64,000 nt of DNA from Prunella strophiata (GCA_036583965.1 JAZBQD010000027.1:9215187-9279186), one strand, 5' to 3'; shown: positions 1 to 13,270, counted from the stretch's first letter. Notes: generated from the sequence alone by a model not told the origin. Numbers and translations: made by a program.

Positions 1-3000
1 CCCAACCCATCCCAGAGAAAGGAGGACACTGGGGGTTGGTAATAAATCCTAATGATATCCTGGGGAGAGGGGCAGAACAACAGGTTCTCACCACTCCCTT
101 GCGTGGCAATAGAAAGTCTGTGTTTGCAGAATTGTCACTTGTATTTATAAGAAGCAAGGACAATGCTGGGATAGAGGCTGAGCTGAGCTTTTAACCAGCC
201 AGATTACACTTAGCAGGAGCATTTACCTCTGCCTCTAATCCGCCTGCCACAAAGACTTGCTAACTCCTTCCCGGATTTAACTGGAAGGCTTCAAATCTTC
301 CTGCAGAGGAGAGAGTTAAGCCAGAGCTGGTGCTGGAGGGCTGCACAGGTCAGGGTCAGCACTCCTCCTTCCCAGGCACATCAGGTTTGGGCCGGACATT
401 TAAGTCCCAGGCTCAGTTTTTTTTCTGGCAACAGGCCCTGCAGTCAGGACAGGCAGGGGATGGGAAGGTGCCAGGAGCCCTTCAGTCCTTGGGAGCTCAA
501 AATCAGAGTCTATGCAGAGCAAAGATTTGGGCATTCTTGAGCAAAAATAATTGCTGCTTAAATACAGAGCAGAGGAAAAAGCTCTGGAGGAGCCACCTGG
601 TTGGAACAGTCCCTTGTTTTTAGCTGGACTCCCTGTAAGAACAGAAAATATCCATAGCCAGTGCTGGGTGACTGGGGAAGGTTAGGGTGGATGCTGTAGG
701 ATATGGTCATGCTCCTGACACCCAGTGTCACCTGACACGTGGGTAACTCCCCCATTCCACCCTGGAGCAGCCACATTCTCACTGCCTGCACAGGGCCCAT
801 CGATCCTCAGAGCCCAGGACACCTATGGCACCTGCTCTGTGGCTCATGCCACAGAGATCTTGGCCAAGCAGAATCCCTCCTTTGACGGGCATTCCCTCAC
901 AGGATGCTTTGCATCCATGCCAGGAAGGGGAGAGACAAAACTCCTGGTCCTTGGCCCTAGCAGCTCACCCCTACGGCACCCCCAGCACAGTGACCCCGAC
1001 ACTGCCGGGGCCGCGGTGACTCAATAGGGGATTTTGGTGTGAGTCTTTGGGACAAGGGGATGGGGACATGCTGATGTCACTGAGCTGGCTGGCATTGGGC
1101 AGCACATGGCGCTGTAGGGGACCCACCAGCAAAGATGGTGAGACTGGGAGAGCAGCCAGGAGCAGGGCTGGAGCTCTGGCTGGCTCCACACGGCCTGGCC
1201 CGACGGGCTGCCCACCCCTGGTCTCACCCCACACCGCTGGCACTAAGCCTCGCATGCCAGGGTCACAGCCTGAGCTGGGAAAGACGCGTGAGCTGAGACA
1301 GCAGAGCCAGGGATGAAACCTCCCCTGACTTCTGGGAAGCCGGCAGTATCGGAAATTTCCCTCCCAGCGCAGCTGCGTGGGAGGGGACGGCGAGTCCCCT
1401 CGGCCAGACCTTGCATGGTGTCCTCGGCCAGACCTTGCTGGTGTCCCGCCATCCGGCAGCACCTCTCGGGCTGCAGGGACACGCGTGGCGGCCCGGGTGA
1501 CACCATGGCAGCCATCCCGCTGCCGCCGCCCGCCACGGCGCCCTCACAAAGGCCGGAAGCCGGGCGCAGCCGGGGGGTTCCCGGCTCGGCCGCGGCCCCA
1601 GGTGCCCCAGGGCTGAGCTGGCTGCCGGCCAGCGGCACCCGGCCCGGCCCGGCCTCTGAGTCCCTTTGCGGGGCTGCTCACTAGGGGGCTTCTGCCCGGT
1701 CAGGAATTCCCTGCGCTCCTCCTGCTGCCCCAGTGCCGCCACGGCTGTGGAATCATGCGGGGGGCTCCATCCACAGCATCACCCCGTCCTTAGGCTGGGT
1801 GCAGAAAGCACCTGGCAAGAGAAAATCCAGCTGGTGTGTTCCCGACCGAAGCTCTGGGGCCCGCAGCAGGCAGAGGCTGCGGGGATTAGGGTGCTGTGCC
1901 GGGGCAGGGCTGCAGAGCCCCCCCGCTCCCCTCCTCCAGCCTGCTGGGCAAGGGGCCAGCTTGGCTTCCGCAGCCCTTTCTGCAGGCTGGGCTGGTATGT
2001 TCACCACAAGCTATGGACGGCCTGGCTGCCGCTTACAGTAAATCTGAGCGAGCTGTTTTGGGCAGGGCATTCGCAGCCCCGCAGGCGGTGAACCGGCCGT
2101 GTCCTCCCGGCACCGGCGTCTGCCGCAGGCGTCTCCCGTTCCCAGCGCTCCCCTTGGCTTTCCCAGCATTGACCCGCCGCGTGTCACACCCCGGCAGCAG
2201 CACGGAGCCACCGTCCCAGGGCTCCCCCACCTTCCTGGCAACGGGCAGTGTCTGGGGAGGGGAGAAGCATCTGCCATCACCCCCCTGCTTTGGCTCCAGG
2301 TGCACAGGAAAGCTGGTGAGGAAGGATAACTGGGGCACACAGTGATGCCAGCACCGTCCCACAAACTGCTGTCCAGTCCCCCTCTTGCTGCTGCTTTCTC
2401 CCATCACTGCCCTCTGGCCATCGGTTCTAATCTCCAGTGGAGGGACTGGGGGATTTTCCTGCTTGCTTGGGACAGTGTGAAGCCTTTGTCCCTGTGGTGG
2501 CCAGCAGATGAACCTGAAGCACCACTGAAGCATTTTCTTTAGGGCTTAAGTGGATTTATGGGGTGGAAATGCCCACTCCAGCCCTTTTCACAGATGGGTA
2601 ACTTCAAGCATTGGGAAAAGGCAAGATTTGGCTTAACCAACAGAGCTTCCCTGAGCCCTCAGGATCATATGTTGCATTTCCTTATCCACAAGTATTTTCT
2701 CCCTACCCCCCTTTAGGTGAAAATCACTGAGGGGTGCATGTCATCTGAGACTGTGAGGCTTGGGGCTGCAAGGACTGTCCCACACTTTGCTTCACATCTG
2801 TACCCCAAGTCCAGAAGAAGGTGAGGTACACACTAGCAAAATTTCATTCTATTGAATGACCAAGAAGCAGAAAACAAGCAAGGCACTAAAGTCACCCAAG
2901 GACAGATCACCTCCCAGGGGCTAAACCCTACCACCCCTGACCCATCAGCCTGGGGACATTGCCCCAGAGCAGCTTTGCCAGCTCTGTGGTGCCTTCTGCA

Positions 3001-6000
3001 TTTGGCCCAAACTTTCCCAGCATGGGAAAGGATGCACAGCAGACACAGGCAAGGGATTTTCCAGGGTGGAAGCTTGCTCCTGGTCTGGTTTTTCAGAAGC
3101 AGACTGCAAGCTTGTGAATCGGAGGTATTTGTCAAGTCGGTTCCTGCAGTGGAAATGATCAAATAATTGTTCATACACCCGTCTGGTCCAATGGCTCATG
3201 CTCACAGAGCAGAAACTGGCTGTCAGGCTGCAGGACTGTGGTTCCCCCGTGATGCTGTGGCATGTTTGTGAGAGGAAGATGCTGAGGCTGCAGGTGCCTT
3301 TCCAAGGCAGAGCTATGCCACGCTCCAGGCACGCTGCCAGCCCGACGCTCGGCCGCATCCGTGCCGCCTTTCTCTCGGAGAGTCTCAGGGAGGGCTGCAC
3401 TTCACAGCGGGCTTTTCCTGTTCCACTTGCCCAACAGAGTGCTTCCAGCATCTTCTCTACCCCTTGTGCTCTCCTTCCCCTTCTCACCAGTTTGCAGTTC
3501 TGACAGCCTCTCCTTGGCTCTCCCCGCTTCCCCGTGCTCGAGCAGGCAACCAGAACAAGCCTGCTGCTCTGAGTGAGGATGGAGGACATGCATTCCTATG
3601 GAAAGTCAGGCTCTCCCAGCCCCTAAAGTGACAGTGACCTGAACATTTCTATTCAGACCAACTATTTTTTCAGGCATTTTTAACCTCCTCTTATGTATTT
3701 TTCTTTTTCCTTTGGGGTTGAAATTATTCTGGCTTTGTGCAAAAACCAACTCTGAAGTGCTTGGGGAATGGAAAACTCCCATTATACTTTTGAAAAATAA
3801 TATTAATCTTCCCTCTCCTTTTATGAAGAGTTCTCTCCCCAATGGCTCAGGACTGGAGGTAGGCATTTGATGTGGAAATAGCCCTTGCTGGAAGAGCCCT
3901 TTGATGTTTGATTTTCACACGGCCAACTCCTAACCAACCATGGGGGGCACAGGGTGCTGGCAGGGTTGGGCTCCAAAGGGTGCCCAGGAAGGACACAGAA
4001 CAAAGGGGAGGTGCTGCCAGACCCTTATCCTGCCTGCCTTGTTTCCCTGAGCAACAGGCAGGTGTTTCCAGGCTTCAAAGACAATAAAACCAGGGGGATT
4101 TCCATTCGTGAAAACTGCCCTTGGCCTGATTCAGCTCCAGGACCTAAGGCAGGTGCCCAGCCTGCACTGAGCCAGAGTGATCCTTTGCCCAGGGCAAGAA
4201 AGATCTGGCATCTTCCATCAACTAAAGAGACCAGAGGGGATTGCAAGAAGCAGGATTTGGCCTCAGCTGCAGAAATGCAATGGCAAAGGGAAGGAGAGGA
4301 CACACTCTCTGATACCATCACCTGCTGGGGTCCTCAAAATGCCTGTGCTGAAACACACCCACTGCAGAGAGAGGGGGGCTGGAGCACCACAGACCTGGGC
4401 AGCATCTGCAAGCAACAGCATCCCCACCCTTGCTGCAGGGACACAGATCCCTGATACCTTTCTGACATAGATCCCAGATCCCATAGATCCTTATTTAGTG
4501 GGTTTAGTGCCCACTGTCTCCTGTAGTGCAGCAAATTTTTCTCCCCTTCCCCTCCCTCTCCTACTGTTTTCACTCATTTAATTCCTCAAAGCACTTCTAA
4601 GAGGCCGTTCATCTGGGAGGTATCACCCAAAACAAAGCTCTATTGTGTACACTTGGTCAAAGCAAGATAAGAGCTTCCCAGCGACAGAGGAGTAAAGGTG
4701 CTTCTTGGGGTGCTGGCAGCTCTCACAGAGCGCAATGTTTGGGATGTGTCAGCCCACCAGCCGAGATTTGCATAGGTACAATATCCCTCTTCACTTTCTG
4801 GCACCCTGGAAACTGTTGTATTAAACCTCAGCTCAGTGTTTCCAGCATCACATGATTTACTTTGTTTCTCCCCTTTTTCTACTCAGAGACAATATGCATT
4901 TTATGCTTTGTCAGCAGAAGGCAGGGCAGAGCTCACCCTTCAGAGCGTCCCACTCCTGGGAGCTCTGGCAGCTGACGGCTGTGTCTGCTCTGCACAAAGA
5001 GCTCATGTCCAGCACATTCATGGCACCAGGAAACAAAAGGTTTTCCACTGAGTTCTCTGCTAACCTATGTGTTGTGAGAGAGACTTGGCTGCCTTTTTTA
5101 CCCAAAAGCTTTGTTCTTAGTAAAATCTGAAGATGTTGCAAGTTTTGTCTGATCCTTGAGGAACAGATGAACTGCTGGACATCTGGAAATCCTGGACACA
5201 AGCACCAACTCAGCCTTAAGGCACATGCTAAGCAAGACCAGTGATCCCAGGGACACAGCTGAACATGTGCCACGCAGTCCCTCTGTGCACGGGCTGTGAC
5301 GCTCGTGCCTTCCAAAATCTGTGGATTTGTGGCATGTTTTGAGGACATCTTGCAGCATAGGCACTGGTGGGCTCAGGATTCTGGCAAATGGCCCAAAGAT
5401 TTACCTGGTGTGCTGGGAAGCTGAACTTCTGCTGCAGTGGCTGATCTGCCAGTCTGTGCTCACCATGCACTATGAGAGTGTAGTCAGGACTGAGTGAACA
5501 TGAGAAATGTTGGGGTTTGATGGATAAAGTCTTGCCTAGTGGCACGAAGTAGTGTGCTGGTTTGCAGGTATAAGGGAGGTGTTTTCCTGCATGTTTCTAG
5601 AGGATACCTAGATTCCACAAGGCAGGCGTGGCAGCAGAGACACAGAGTGAGTTCTCAGTGCCCCTAAGTCCCACCTGTCCTCCAGGGAAATAATACTCCT
5701 CTCTTGGGAACCCAGAATTATTCAACCAAATTGTTTGGAAATCTTCAGCAGGGAAAGAACCTTTATGCAAATGACAGACCAAGAAAGGTCTTAATGAACC
5801 TGACCTGCAAGTTGCATTTGCTCAAACCTTCCCTGCCCATCACCTTGGCTGGAAAAGGAAGGCATTGCATTCACATTTTTTAAATGCTCACCCTACACCG
5901 CGCTGTTTGTTTTATTTCTCCACTCAGCATTCAGAGGTTCTTCTTCTGCTGCTGCTTATTTACTGTAAAGCAGAGAAAGCCAGGGAAAATGATCTCCAAA

Positions 6001-7519
6001 GCAAATAGAGCCATGTTTCCATTTGGGAAAACTTAGAGGGAAAGCATGTGTAGCTAAGCAACAATGCATGATGGTAAATGGGTCATTTTCCAAGGCATGA
6101 ATTGCATGTGGATAACTGCAAGGAAAACAACCCTGGCCAACACACTGCCGACACTTGAGTTCTTGGCCTAAGTGATTAATAAGAAAAGAGAGGACTTTTC
6201 AATACCCCCAAGAACTCTCTGGGTTGTTATGGGAGTTTTTCTCCTGCTTTCCATCTCCACCCAAAATCTGGGGTGGGAAGTCTCTGTTCCTGCAGCTGTG
6301 CAGAGCTCCAAGTATGGATGTGCTGCAGTGAGGTTCCCTGGACACAAAGAAATGGATAGGTCAGTTCCATCAAATCCCAGGAAAAGGGATGGGGGCAAAG
6401 GAGTTTCATGGCAGGACTGGGGACTCAGCCATGAGAAACTTCCTTCTGTTTTGGGCCAGAGGGAAGCCAGCATTCCCTGGTGCATTAGGACTGAAGGCTG
6501 ATCTCAGCCTCCTCCAGCATTGCCCAGGGGTGGCTTTGTTCACTTTCCCTCCCTCCAAAACCAAATGATCTCCACTGCAAGGAAAAGGGGGAGTTCTTAC
6601 ATGTTGCAGAGTTAAGAGGGTACTGCTACCAGAATAATACTGGCAGAGGGATGGTAAAATCAGTGTTTGGGAGGCCAGGAATGGAAGACTTTGCTGGAAG
6701 ATAAACAGGTGATGCCACACTGGATTGGGGGCATAATGTCCCCATCATGTAGCTGCTGCATCATGGGGGACCATGCTTCACTCAGCCAAAGGGGGAGGGT
6801 TAGGAAACCCTTCAGCTGTGCATCCTACAGTAGGGAAACGATTGTGCTGGGTTTTTTTCTCATAATAATAACAAATCTACAGAGTTCAAGCTTTGCTTTG
6901 CGGAAAAAAATCCTCTGGGCTTTTCAGAATTCCTCTTACCGGGAATGGTGCCACCTTCAAACCCATGCTGGCAATCCAGCCTGAAGGTCACCAAGTGGGA
7001 TGTCAGCAGAGCAGGGCTGAGACCTTGCTTTTCCTAGAGGTGCTGTTGATTTCCTCTTCCTGCTGCTTGCATCACTGGCTGGGATCAAAACATACACTGC
7101 CATGTTTATTAAAAAGAGTTACTGCAGGAAGGTATTGGGATTATTTCTTTCCTCCATGAATAAAGTTCTACAGTACCTCTTAAAATCAGACCTGAGGAAT
7201 TTACAGAGTGGTTATTGTACATTCCTTGGGGGAGGGAAAATCTAAGCAAGTAGTTCCAGTGCATTAAAGCAATGAATAGAGGAAGTGAAAAATATTTTAA
7301 ATTCCTATACAGTGTTACATTTTAAAAGTGCTCTGGTTTGGGACATTAGAATCAGGGAAGGAGCTTTTCTCTCTCTCTTTTATCCCCCCTCTAATTTCTC
7401 TGAATTTGTTACAAGTCTCCTTCCATTTTGCTCACCATTTCCAAGCAACAAAATAGAGAGAGGCCTGGAACGATGACAGAGATGCGAAGTGCACAAAGGG
7501 ACCAGAGTGTGGTCCGATA

Positions 7520-7690
7520 ATTCTGTAATTGGAGCTGCTCGAGGCAAAATTTTTTTCAAGCCAGTGTAAATGGGGATCGCTGAAACCCTTAACAATCGGT
7601 CTGTCAGGCTGCTTCTTTAATGGATTGCTCTGTTTAACTCTCTCTGTTTGTCACTGGCAAGATGACAAGAGAAATTAGTGTACTGGAAAA
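7520..7690. promoter_or_regulatory. Possible conserved non-coding element (distal)
   Basis: An AT-rich, non-repetitive island with AACAAT (SOX-like) and several TTTAATGG/TTTAAC stretches, ending just before the GC-rich DNA that carries the GGA repeat. It has no open frame of note. Calling it regulatory is inference from composition and motif density only. Confidence 0.2.
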
Positions 7691-7792
7691 TATAAGGTAA
7701 CTGGCAGTTCCCCAGCCCGGTTCCACAGCCCCGCAGACCCCGGGGTGCTGCGGCGCTAGAGCCCGGCTCACCGGCTGCTCTCCTCCCTCTGT

Positions 7793-7841
7793 GGAGGAGG
7801 ACGAGGAGGAGGAGGAGGAGGAGGAGGAGGAGGAGGAGGGG
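7793..7841 (+). repeat. GGA trinucleotide microsatellite
   Basis: About fifteen GGA/GAG units with one GAC interruption near the start, forming a pure-purine tract on the plus strand. The minus strand would read poly-serine, but no gene supports translation. Such tracts are length-polymorphic. Confidence 0.9.
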
Positions 7842-10729
7842 AGCTTACAACCTCCTGCCTTTCCTCGGGGTAGGGAGACCTGCACAAAAACCCCGTGACT
7901 CCGGGACTGACCTAGTGAAGAGCATGGGGAGAGAAGCGGTGCCCCCCAAGGCTGGCTGCACGCCAGAACTGGGGTGGGGAGAGCACCGAAATGTCCTCCC
8001 AAGCCGCAAACCCTTCATCAGCTGCTTTGTCGCCTGCTTTTACACCACGAATACTCTTCTTAAAGCGCTGCGGGTTAATGTCAGTTTTCTGGGAGCAGTC
8101 ACCGTTAGAGAAGATGCTTCCAGCGTGTGTGTGAGTGTGCGTGAGCACATGTGAGTGCGTGCAAGGGTGCACCGCTTTGGAGATGCTCCGACACCTCCAT
8201 TGTTTGCAGCCAGACCCTGAAACTTGGCAGCAACGATGCCCCGAGGCTAGAGATGTACCTTTCACTTTTCCCATGAAATTCCATTCTGGTTTGGCTGAGT
8301 TATAAAAAAAAAGTTTGAAAATCACCATTTCCCTTCTGCTGCCTGCATTCCTCAGGAAAACTTTGGCAGCCTGTCAAAACAATAACTGAACGTGAACTTT
8401 CTAAAGAGCTGGCCCGGTGCTGTCTGCCAAAGCAGCAATTCAGCACAGCTCAGTGCAGCGTGCCCTTTCCCTCACCCCCACCCCCTCGTCCATCCCCGGG
8501 CACCCTCCAGGTGCAGATGTGTCCACCCCAGACACGGGGTTGGCATCCACTGTCCAGCTGCAAAAGCCACACACACCTCCTCTCCCCTTGCAGGAGAGCA
8601 GCTTTCTGCTTCCATCCCGGACCGTTACTTCCTGCAATTTTTTGGGCAGAAGTCTCTGGAACAGTGAGGAAAGGCCAGTCCAAGCCTTGCTGAGGAATAC
8701 CTTAAGTCCAGCTGCAACAACCTACATTGTAGACATTTATTTAAAAGATCTTTCTCTTTATTTTTTTTTTAATGTTATTTCCTATGTTAAAAGAATGTTG
8801 TTTACAATGCAAAGCCAAGTGCTTTTAAGTTAGGAAATGCCTAATGTATGATTCCTCACAAGCTCAGCTCTATGTGCATGCCTTGTGTTCCGACCTTTAT
8901 GGACATGAGCCCCTATTTCAAACTCTTTCCTTACCCAGCAGACAGGGGAGGGAAAAGGGCACAAGCTGCTCTCACTGCTGTAAATAAGACACTTCCTAAC
9001 ACTGAAGTGTTTCATTTGAATGTTTTTTGCAGACCGCATATTATTCTTTAATACAGGTTTTTAATGCAATGTATAATTTTCAAACCAAAGCACCCGACTT
9101 CAGCGCACTTGCCAGAGTTTTTCCTCACCACAGAAATGTGGCCACATCTGGGGTGGAGTGAGGCAACTGTTTTGCAGCCTGTTAGGACATAAAATGACTA
9201 TAAAGCAGAGAGAGGAAGCACAGTCCTTGTTAAAAACACCCATTACATTTCACATGAAGGTTCTGGAGGATGCTGGGAAGCAAACTGCTGCTGCTTCATC
9301 CCTGCAGGGATTAATACTCTTAATCTTGTGGCAAAAGCTTTGTGGTCTCTGTGGTACTTTTGGGGCTCAGACTGTACAACTGAAGGGGAAGATGGTGCTT
9401 GCACTGTCCCTGTGGTTCAGGAAGGCTGGATGAACCTCTGCCATCCCCAACACCTCTTCTCCTGCCAGCAAGCCCCAGGGTTGGTTTGCAGCTGTACTGA
9501 GCCACACTGAGACCCCAGCAGCAGCATCTGAGCCAAAGCAGACAAACCCTTGCACCTTCCCTCATCTCCTCATCACCAGGAGCTGAGAAACAGGCAGGAA
9601 GAATCCGTTAACTAAACCAAACTGCCATAACTGGTTGTTCTTGTGCTGTTCCTTGCAAGGTGTGGCTGCCCCCGTGGGAAGCTGGCCACCAGTCACAGCA
9701 CATTCTCCAAAAATCCCAGTGTCTGTGCAGCAAAAGGCCAGTGATTTCATGTAGCATCTACTGATGGCCAGGGAGTTGTCCTTGCTGATGTGAAGGCAGT
9801 TCTGCCTTCTCCAAGCTCCCCTCCAGCAGGCCCTGACCTTGTGCTAACAGTGCAGCTAATATCTGGATCTTGGGAGTGGTCAGGAGTCTCCAGCCTGCCC
9901 CAAAAGTCTCTCATCATTTTCATGCATTTGGCTGGCAGCACTGTGGATCCAGCCCCCCTCCCTCTCCCAGCCCTCCAACTATAAAAGCCTGTTGTGGCCT
10001 ACATTCAGCTGTCGGATATCACATTATCATGGCTCGGCAAAGAGGAAACCAAGCAGTTTGGCACAAATGGCTTTTCTGTGTTCAGTCTGTTCCAGTGCAG
10101 GTCTGTTCAGCTCCTCCTGAAGCACATGGAAGCGCTCAAAACTTCAATATTTAATCTTGCCTTGAAATGCAAATTGTCAGATCCAAGGAGAGGAAAGTGA
10201 GCAAATGCACAGCCGTCAGGACGTGGGGATGTTGGGAAGGCAGCAGGCACTGGGCTCACTTCTTGTCTTTCAGCCGTAGCGTGGGGCACCAGCTCCCCTC
10301 CCCCAGCACTTTGACCCCTGCTCAGGCACTGCCAAGTCACCATTATTTTGTTTCAGTGTTTGAATGTAGCTTTTCCCATCTTGTGGTGATGTATTGGGTT
10401 TGCATGGCCGGGTTTTGGCAGTGGGAGCACTCCCAGACCTTGAAGCCCTCGGTGTGCTCCCGGTTTTGTCTGTGCTCTCCGATGCCCAGACCTGGTGCCT
10501 GTGGGAGAGGCACAGGCAGAGGGGATTTAGCAGCGTGTAAGGCAGCAGATGTGCCTCCCTCTCCCCCCTGGGCACACACATGCACACCATGCTCATCCCT
10601 GGTGCAAGGCAGGCAGTGTGGTAGGAAAGGGAGCACCCCCTATGTGTGTTTTGGGAGCCAAGCAATCTTGGGTAAATTATAAGCAGAGTTTTGAGAAATA
10701 AAAACACATTAATATTCTGTTCTCTCAAG

Positions 10730-10965
10730 GCATTATCCTACTGTTTACCATTAGACACAATCCTCTGCCTTAAATTGCATCTTTGATTAAAGCAGCAATG
10801 AGAGAAACCAGTGCTAATAACAAAATGTATTCTGCTTTAAATCACTAAAGTGAAAACATCAATAAGCTGTAACCATCAGTGCCGCCATGAAAATGAAGGC
10901 AACCACCATGGGAAACAGCAAGGATGAAATCCACTTTGCCAGCATAAAAGCCAAGTAATTAGGTC
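10730..10965. promoter_or_regulatory. Possible conserved non-coding element (distal)
   Basis: An AT-rich, non-repetitive block with no useful open frame. It contains CTTTGATTAAAG, a TCF/LEF-type core, near 10,781, plus GCTAATAAC and several TTAAAT/ATTAAA words. It lies about 2-3 kb upstream of the PIK3R3 CpG island. Function is inferred, not shown. Confidence 0.22.
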
Positions 10966-11284
10966 TTATGTGGGTGGAACTTATAATGAGGTGCAGGAAG
11001 GGGGAAAATGAATTTCAACCTGAGTCTGCCTCCTTCCCCCTCTCTGCCACAGCTGCTAATCTCAGTTTGGGGGCTGCCATAGGGACCACAACCCCAGTTT
11101 TTAGCCCTGCAGGGCCTGCAAAGCTGCATCCACTTCTGCACCTCCACCCATGCCCGACCCTTGTGGGATGCCCCACACCTTGCCAGTGGGCAGCTGATGG
11201 CTTGGGCACAAAGCACCAAGTTACATTTCACTGGGGAGCCAGCTGTGCTTCCAAGGAGGGCATTTCCCTTTGAAGAAGCTAGAG

Positions 11285-11420
11285 CTGATACATGGTATTA
11301 GCTCAATAATTTAATTTAAAAATTAGAAAAAGGAATCATATCTGGTTATCGTGGATTAATCAGAGTTTGTGGATGGGTTTATAAAATTAATTTATGTACA
11401 GTGAGTGACTTGAATCAAAG
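11285..11420. promoter_or_regulatory. Possible conserved non-coding element (distal)
   Basis: A short, very AT-rich island in otherwise GC-balanced DNA. It is dense in homeodomain-type cores (TAATTTAATT, AAATTAG) and has a GGATTAATC word of the OTX/PITX type near 11,353. No coding potential. The regulatory role is an inference from motifs. Confidence 0.22.
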
Positions 11421-12417
11421 CCCTGTGCTCTTCTGCAGCCGTCCATCCCTCAAGGAGCTCTGTTCCTGGAGCAGGCTGCTCTAAATTGCTGGCTGTGGAA
11501 GTTGTGATACATCAGCAAACTTCAGATCTTCCCTACTCTTCCATCGGGTACAGCCTTTCAGTTACTCAATGTCACAGTCACCCCAGGGTTCAGCCAAGCC
11601 AGGAGGGTGTTTTCAGGAGCTGCTACCTAGTGCCAGAGCAGGACAATTATTCGTCACTTGCTCTTCTACGCTTTGAAGTGCAAATAAAGCAGACAACTTC
11701 AGTGCTGGGTTTTCCAACATTCCCTGAGATTTCCACAGCAGATCAAGGTGTTGTCCATCATTGTGCCTCTGACACTGGTTGGGAGTCTCGGGAAAGGACT
11801 TTTCCTTAATTTCTCAGCAGCAGCCTTTCTCTAAAGAGGCTTCGCCGCGCCAAAGCCGAGGCTGAGTGCCGAGCTGGCTGCACTTCTGCCTCCCGCCGGT
11901 GCCTGCGGGCTGTGGCTGCCCATCGGGATGTGGCTGCCAGGCAGGCTGAGGTTCCATTTCGGGAGTGTTTGCAGCTCAGACTTATCCCAGACCTGGTGAG
12001 AGACAGACATCCAGTTTGGTGCCTTTTCCTGTGGTTTTTTGGTTTTGGTTTTTCCCCCCCCCCAGCTGGTTATGTCACTAGAAAGCGCGTCGGGTTTTTC
12101 TCGAGGGTCACACTCGTTAGTTACGGTGCCCTCTGAGATGTGCAGGTTGTTACGTAGATTACGTGGCTCACACAGCAGGCAGCTGCCAGGGCCCTGCAGA
12201 GCAGGGAGGACAGCCAGTGCTTGTGGCCAGTGCAGCGGCTGAGGGGTCAGCCAGGACAGGCTCCCGCCGGGGATGTGCCCAGCGGCTCTACCTGCACAGG
12301 GTCCCCTGTGCCCGGGTCTCCCGCAGGCCTCATCCCCACACGGCGGCCGGCCCGGGCTGGAGGGTGGCAGGTATCCCGGCGCTGCGGCGCACCGGCTCGG
12401 GGCGGGGGGCAGCCCCG

Positions 12418-12492
12418 CCGGCGGTGAGGGCAGGAGGCGTTTCCCCAGGGCCGGCGGTGAGGGCAGGAGGCGTTTCCCCAGGGCCGGCGGTG
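12418..12492. repeat. PIK3R3: 33-bp direct duplication in the CpG island
   Basis: Two identical adjacent 33-bp copies (12,418-12,450 and 12,451-12,483), followed by the first 9 bases of a third. Each copy holds GGCGGTGAGGG and GGCGTTTCCCC. Perfect identity suggests a recent duplication or an ongoing variable-number locus about 1.4 kb upstream of the PIK3R3 start codon. Confidence 0.9.
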
Positions 12493-13150
12493 TCGGGGAG
12501 CGGCGGGGCCGGGACGCGGGGCCGGCTCACCCCGCGCCCCCCGAACCCCGCTCTCGCCTCAGCGCTCGCCTTCCTTTGTCCGGCTTAGTAACCGGCACCG
12601 CGGCCAATCGCCATCGAGCCGGCCGGCCCCGCCGCGCGCTGATTGGCTGAGCCGCCCGCAGCCCTCTGCCAATCGCGGCGCTCGCTGCTCCCTCAGACAA
12701 AGGCAGCAGCTCTGGCAACTGCGCTCCGCTCCCCCCGCCCCCCGCGCGTGCTCCGCGGCAGCGGCCCCTTGGCGGCCGGCCAGCCAGGGGACCTACCACC
12801 TCCGCCGCGCGCCTCAGCACGGGGGGACACTGCCGAAAAGCGCCGAGAAAAGTAGCGAAAGCGAGGCGGATAAAAGTTAGCAAAAGGGGGAAGCAGACTT
12901 TTGTTCTGCGCTAAGCTTTCTGTGTGGGTCTGCCTCGCCGGCGCGAAGAGGGACGTTTCCCTTTTATGTCATTGTTTTTTTTGTCTACCCCTCTCTCCGC
13001 CTCGTGGAAGCGCCCGCTCGCACACACCCCCGTTCACCTCCAAGGGGTTAAAGAGCCGGCGCGAAGCCCCGCCCCCCGGCGCCGGGGGGGCGTGGCCGGG
13101 CCCCGGCAAGAGGCGGGTGGCGGCGGCCGGGCCCCTCAGAGCCGCTTAAA

Positions 13151-13270
13151 ATGTCACCGAGCGCGGCCGCCCCGAGCCCGGCCCCGCCGCCCGCCGCCGC
13201 CGCCGCCCGCCGCCCCGCGCCGCCAGCAGGGCACGGCGGGCCCCGCCGCGGGCCGCCCGCCCGCCGCTGA
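13151..13270 (+). other. Possible upstream open reading frame, 39 codons
   Basis: An ATG at 13,151 opens a 39-codon frame rich in Ala, Pro and Arg that stops at TGA 13,268-13,270, well upstream of the PIK3R3 start. It matters only if transcription begins upstream of it. A longer overlapping frame (ATG at 12,966, stop at 13,500-13,502) exists in the same GC-rich DNA. Human PIK3R3 is annotated with an upstream frame (P3R3URF), but I could not match either frame to it. Confidence 0.2.

Larger units (their letters stand above)
1..12250. other. Upstream intergenic region, no gene recognised
   Basis: About 12 kb upstream of PIK3R3. Open frames on both strands are at most about 170 codons, overlap each other and show no recognisable domain or splice-linked exon series, so I call no gene. 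In human the next gene on this side of PIK3R3 is TSPAN1, and nothing here resembles a tetraspanin. The stretch is unique-looking DNA of mixed GC, with a GGA microsatellite near 7.8 kb and short AT-rich islands near 7.55, 10.8 and 11.35 kb that are listed separately. A very divergent or non-coding gene cannot be excluded without transcript data. Confidence 0.6.
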
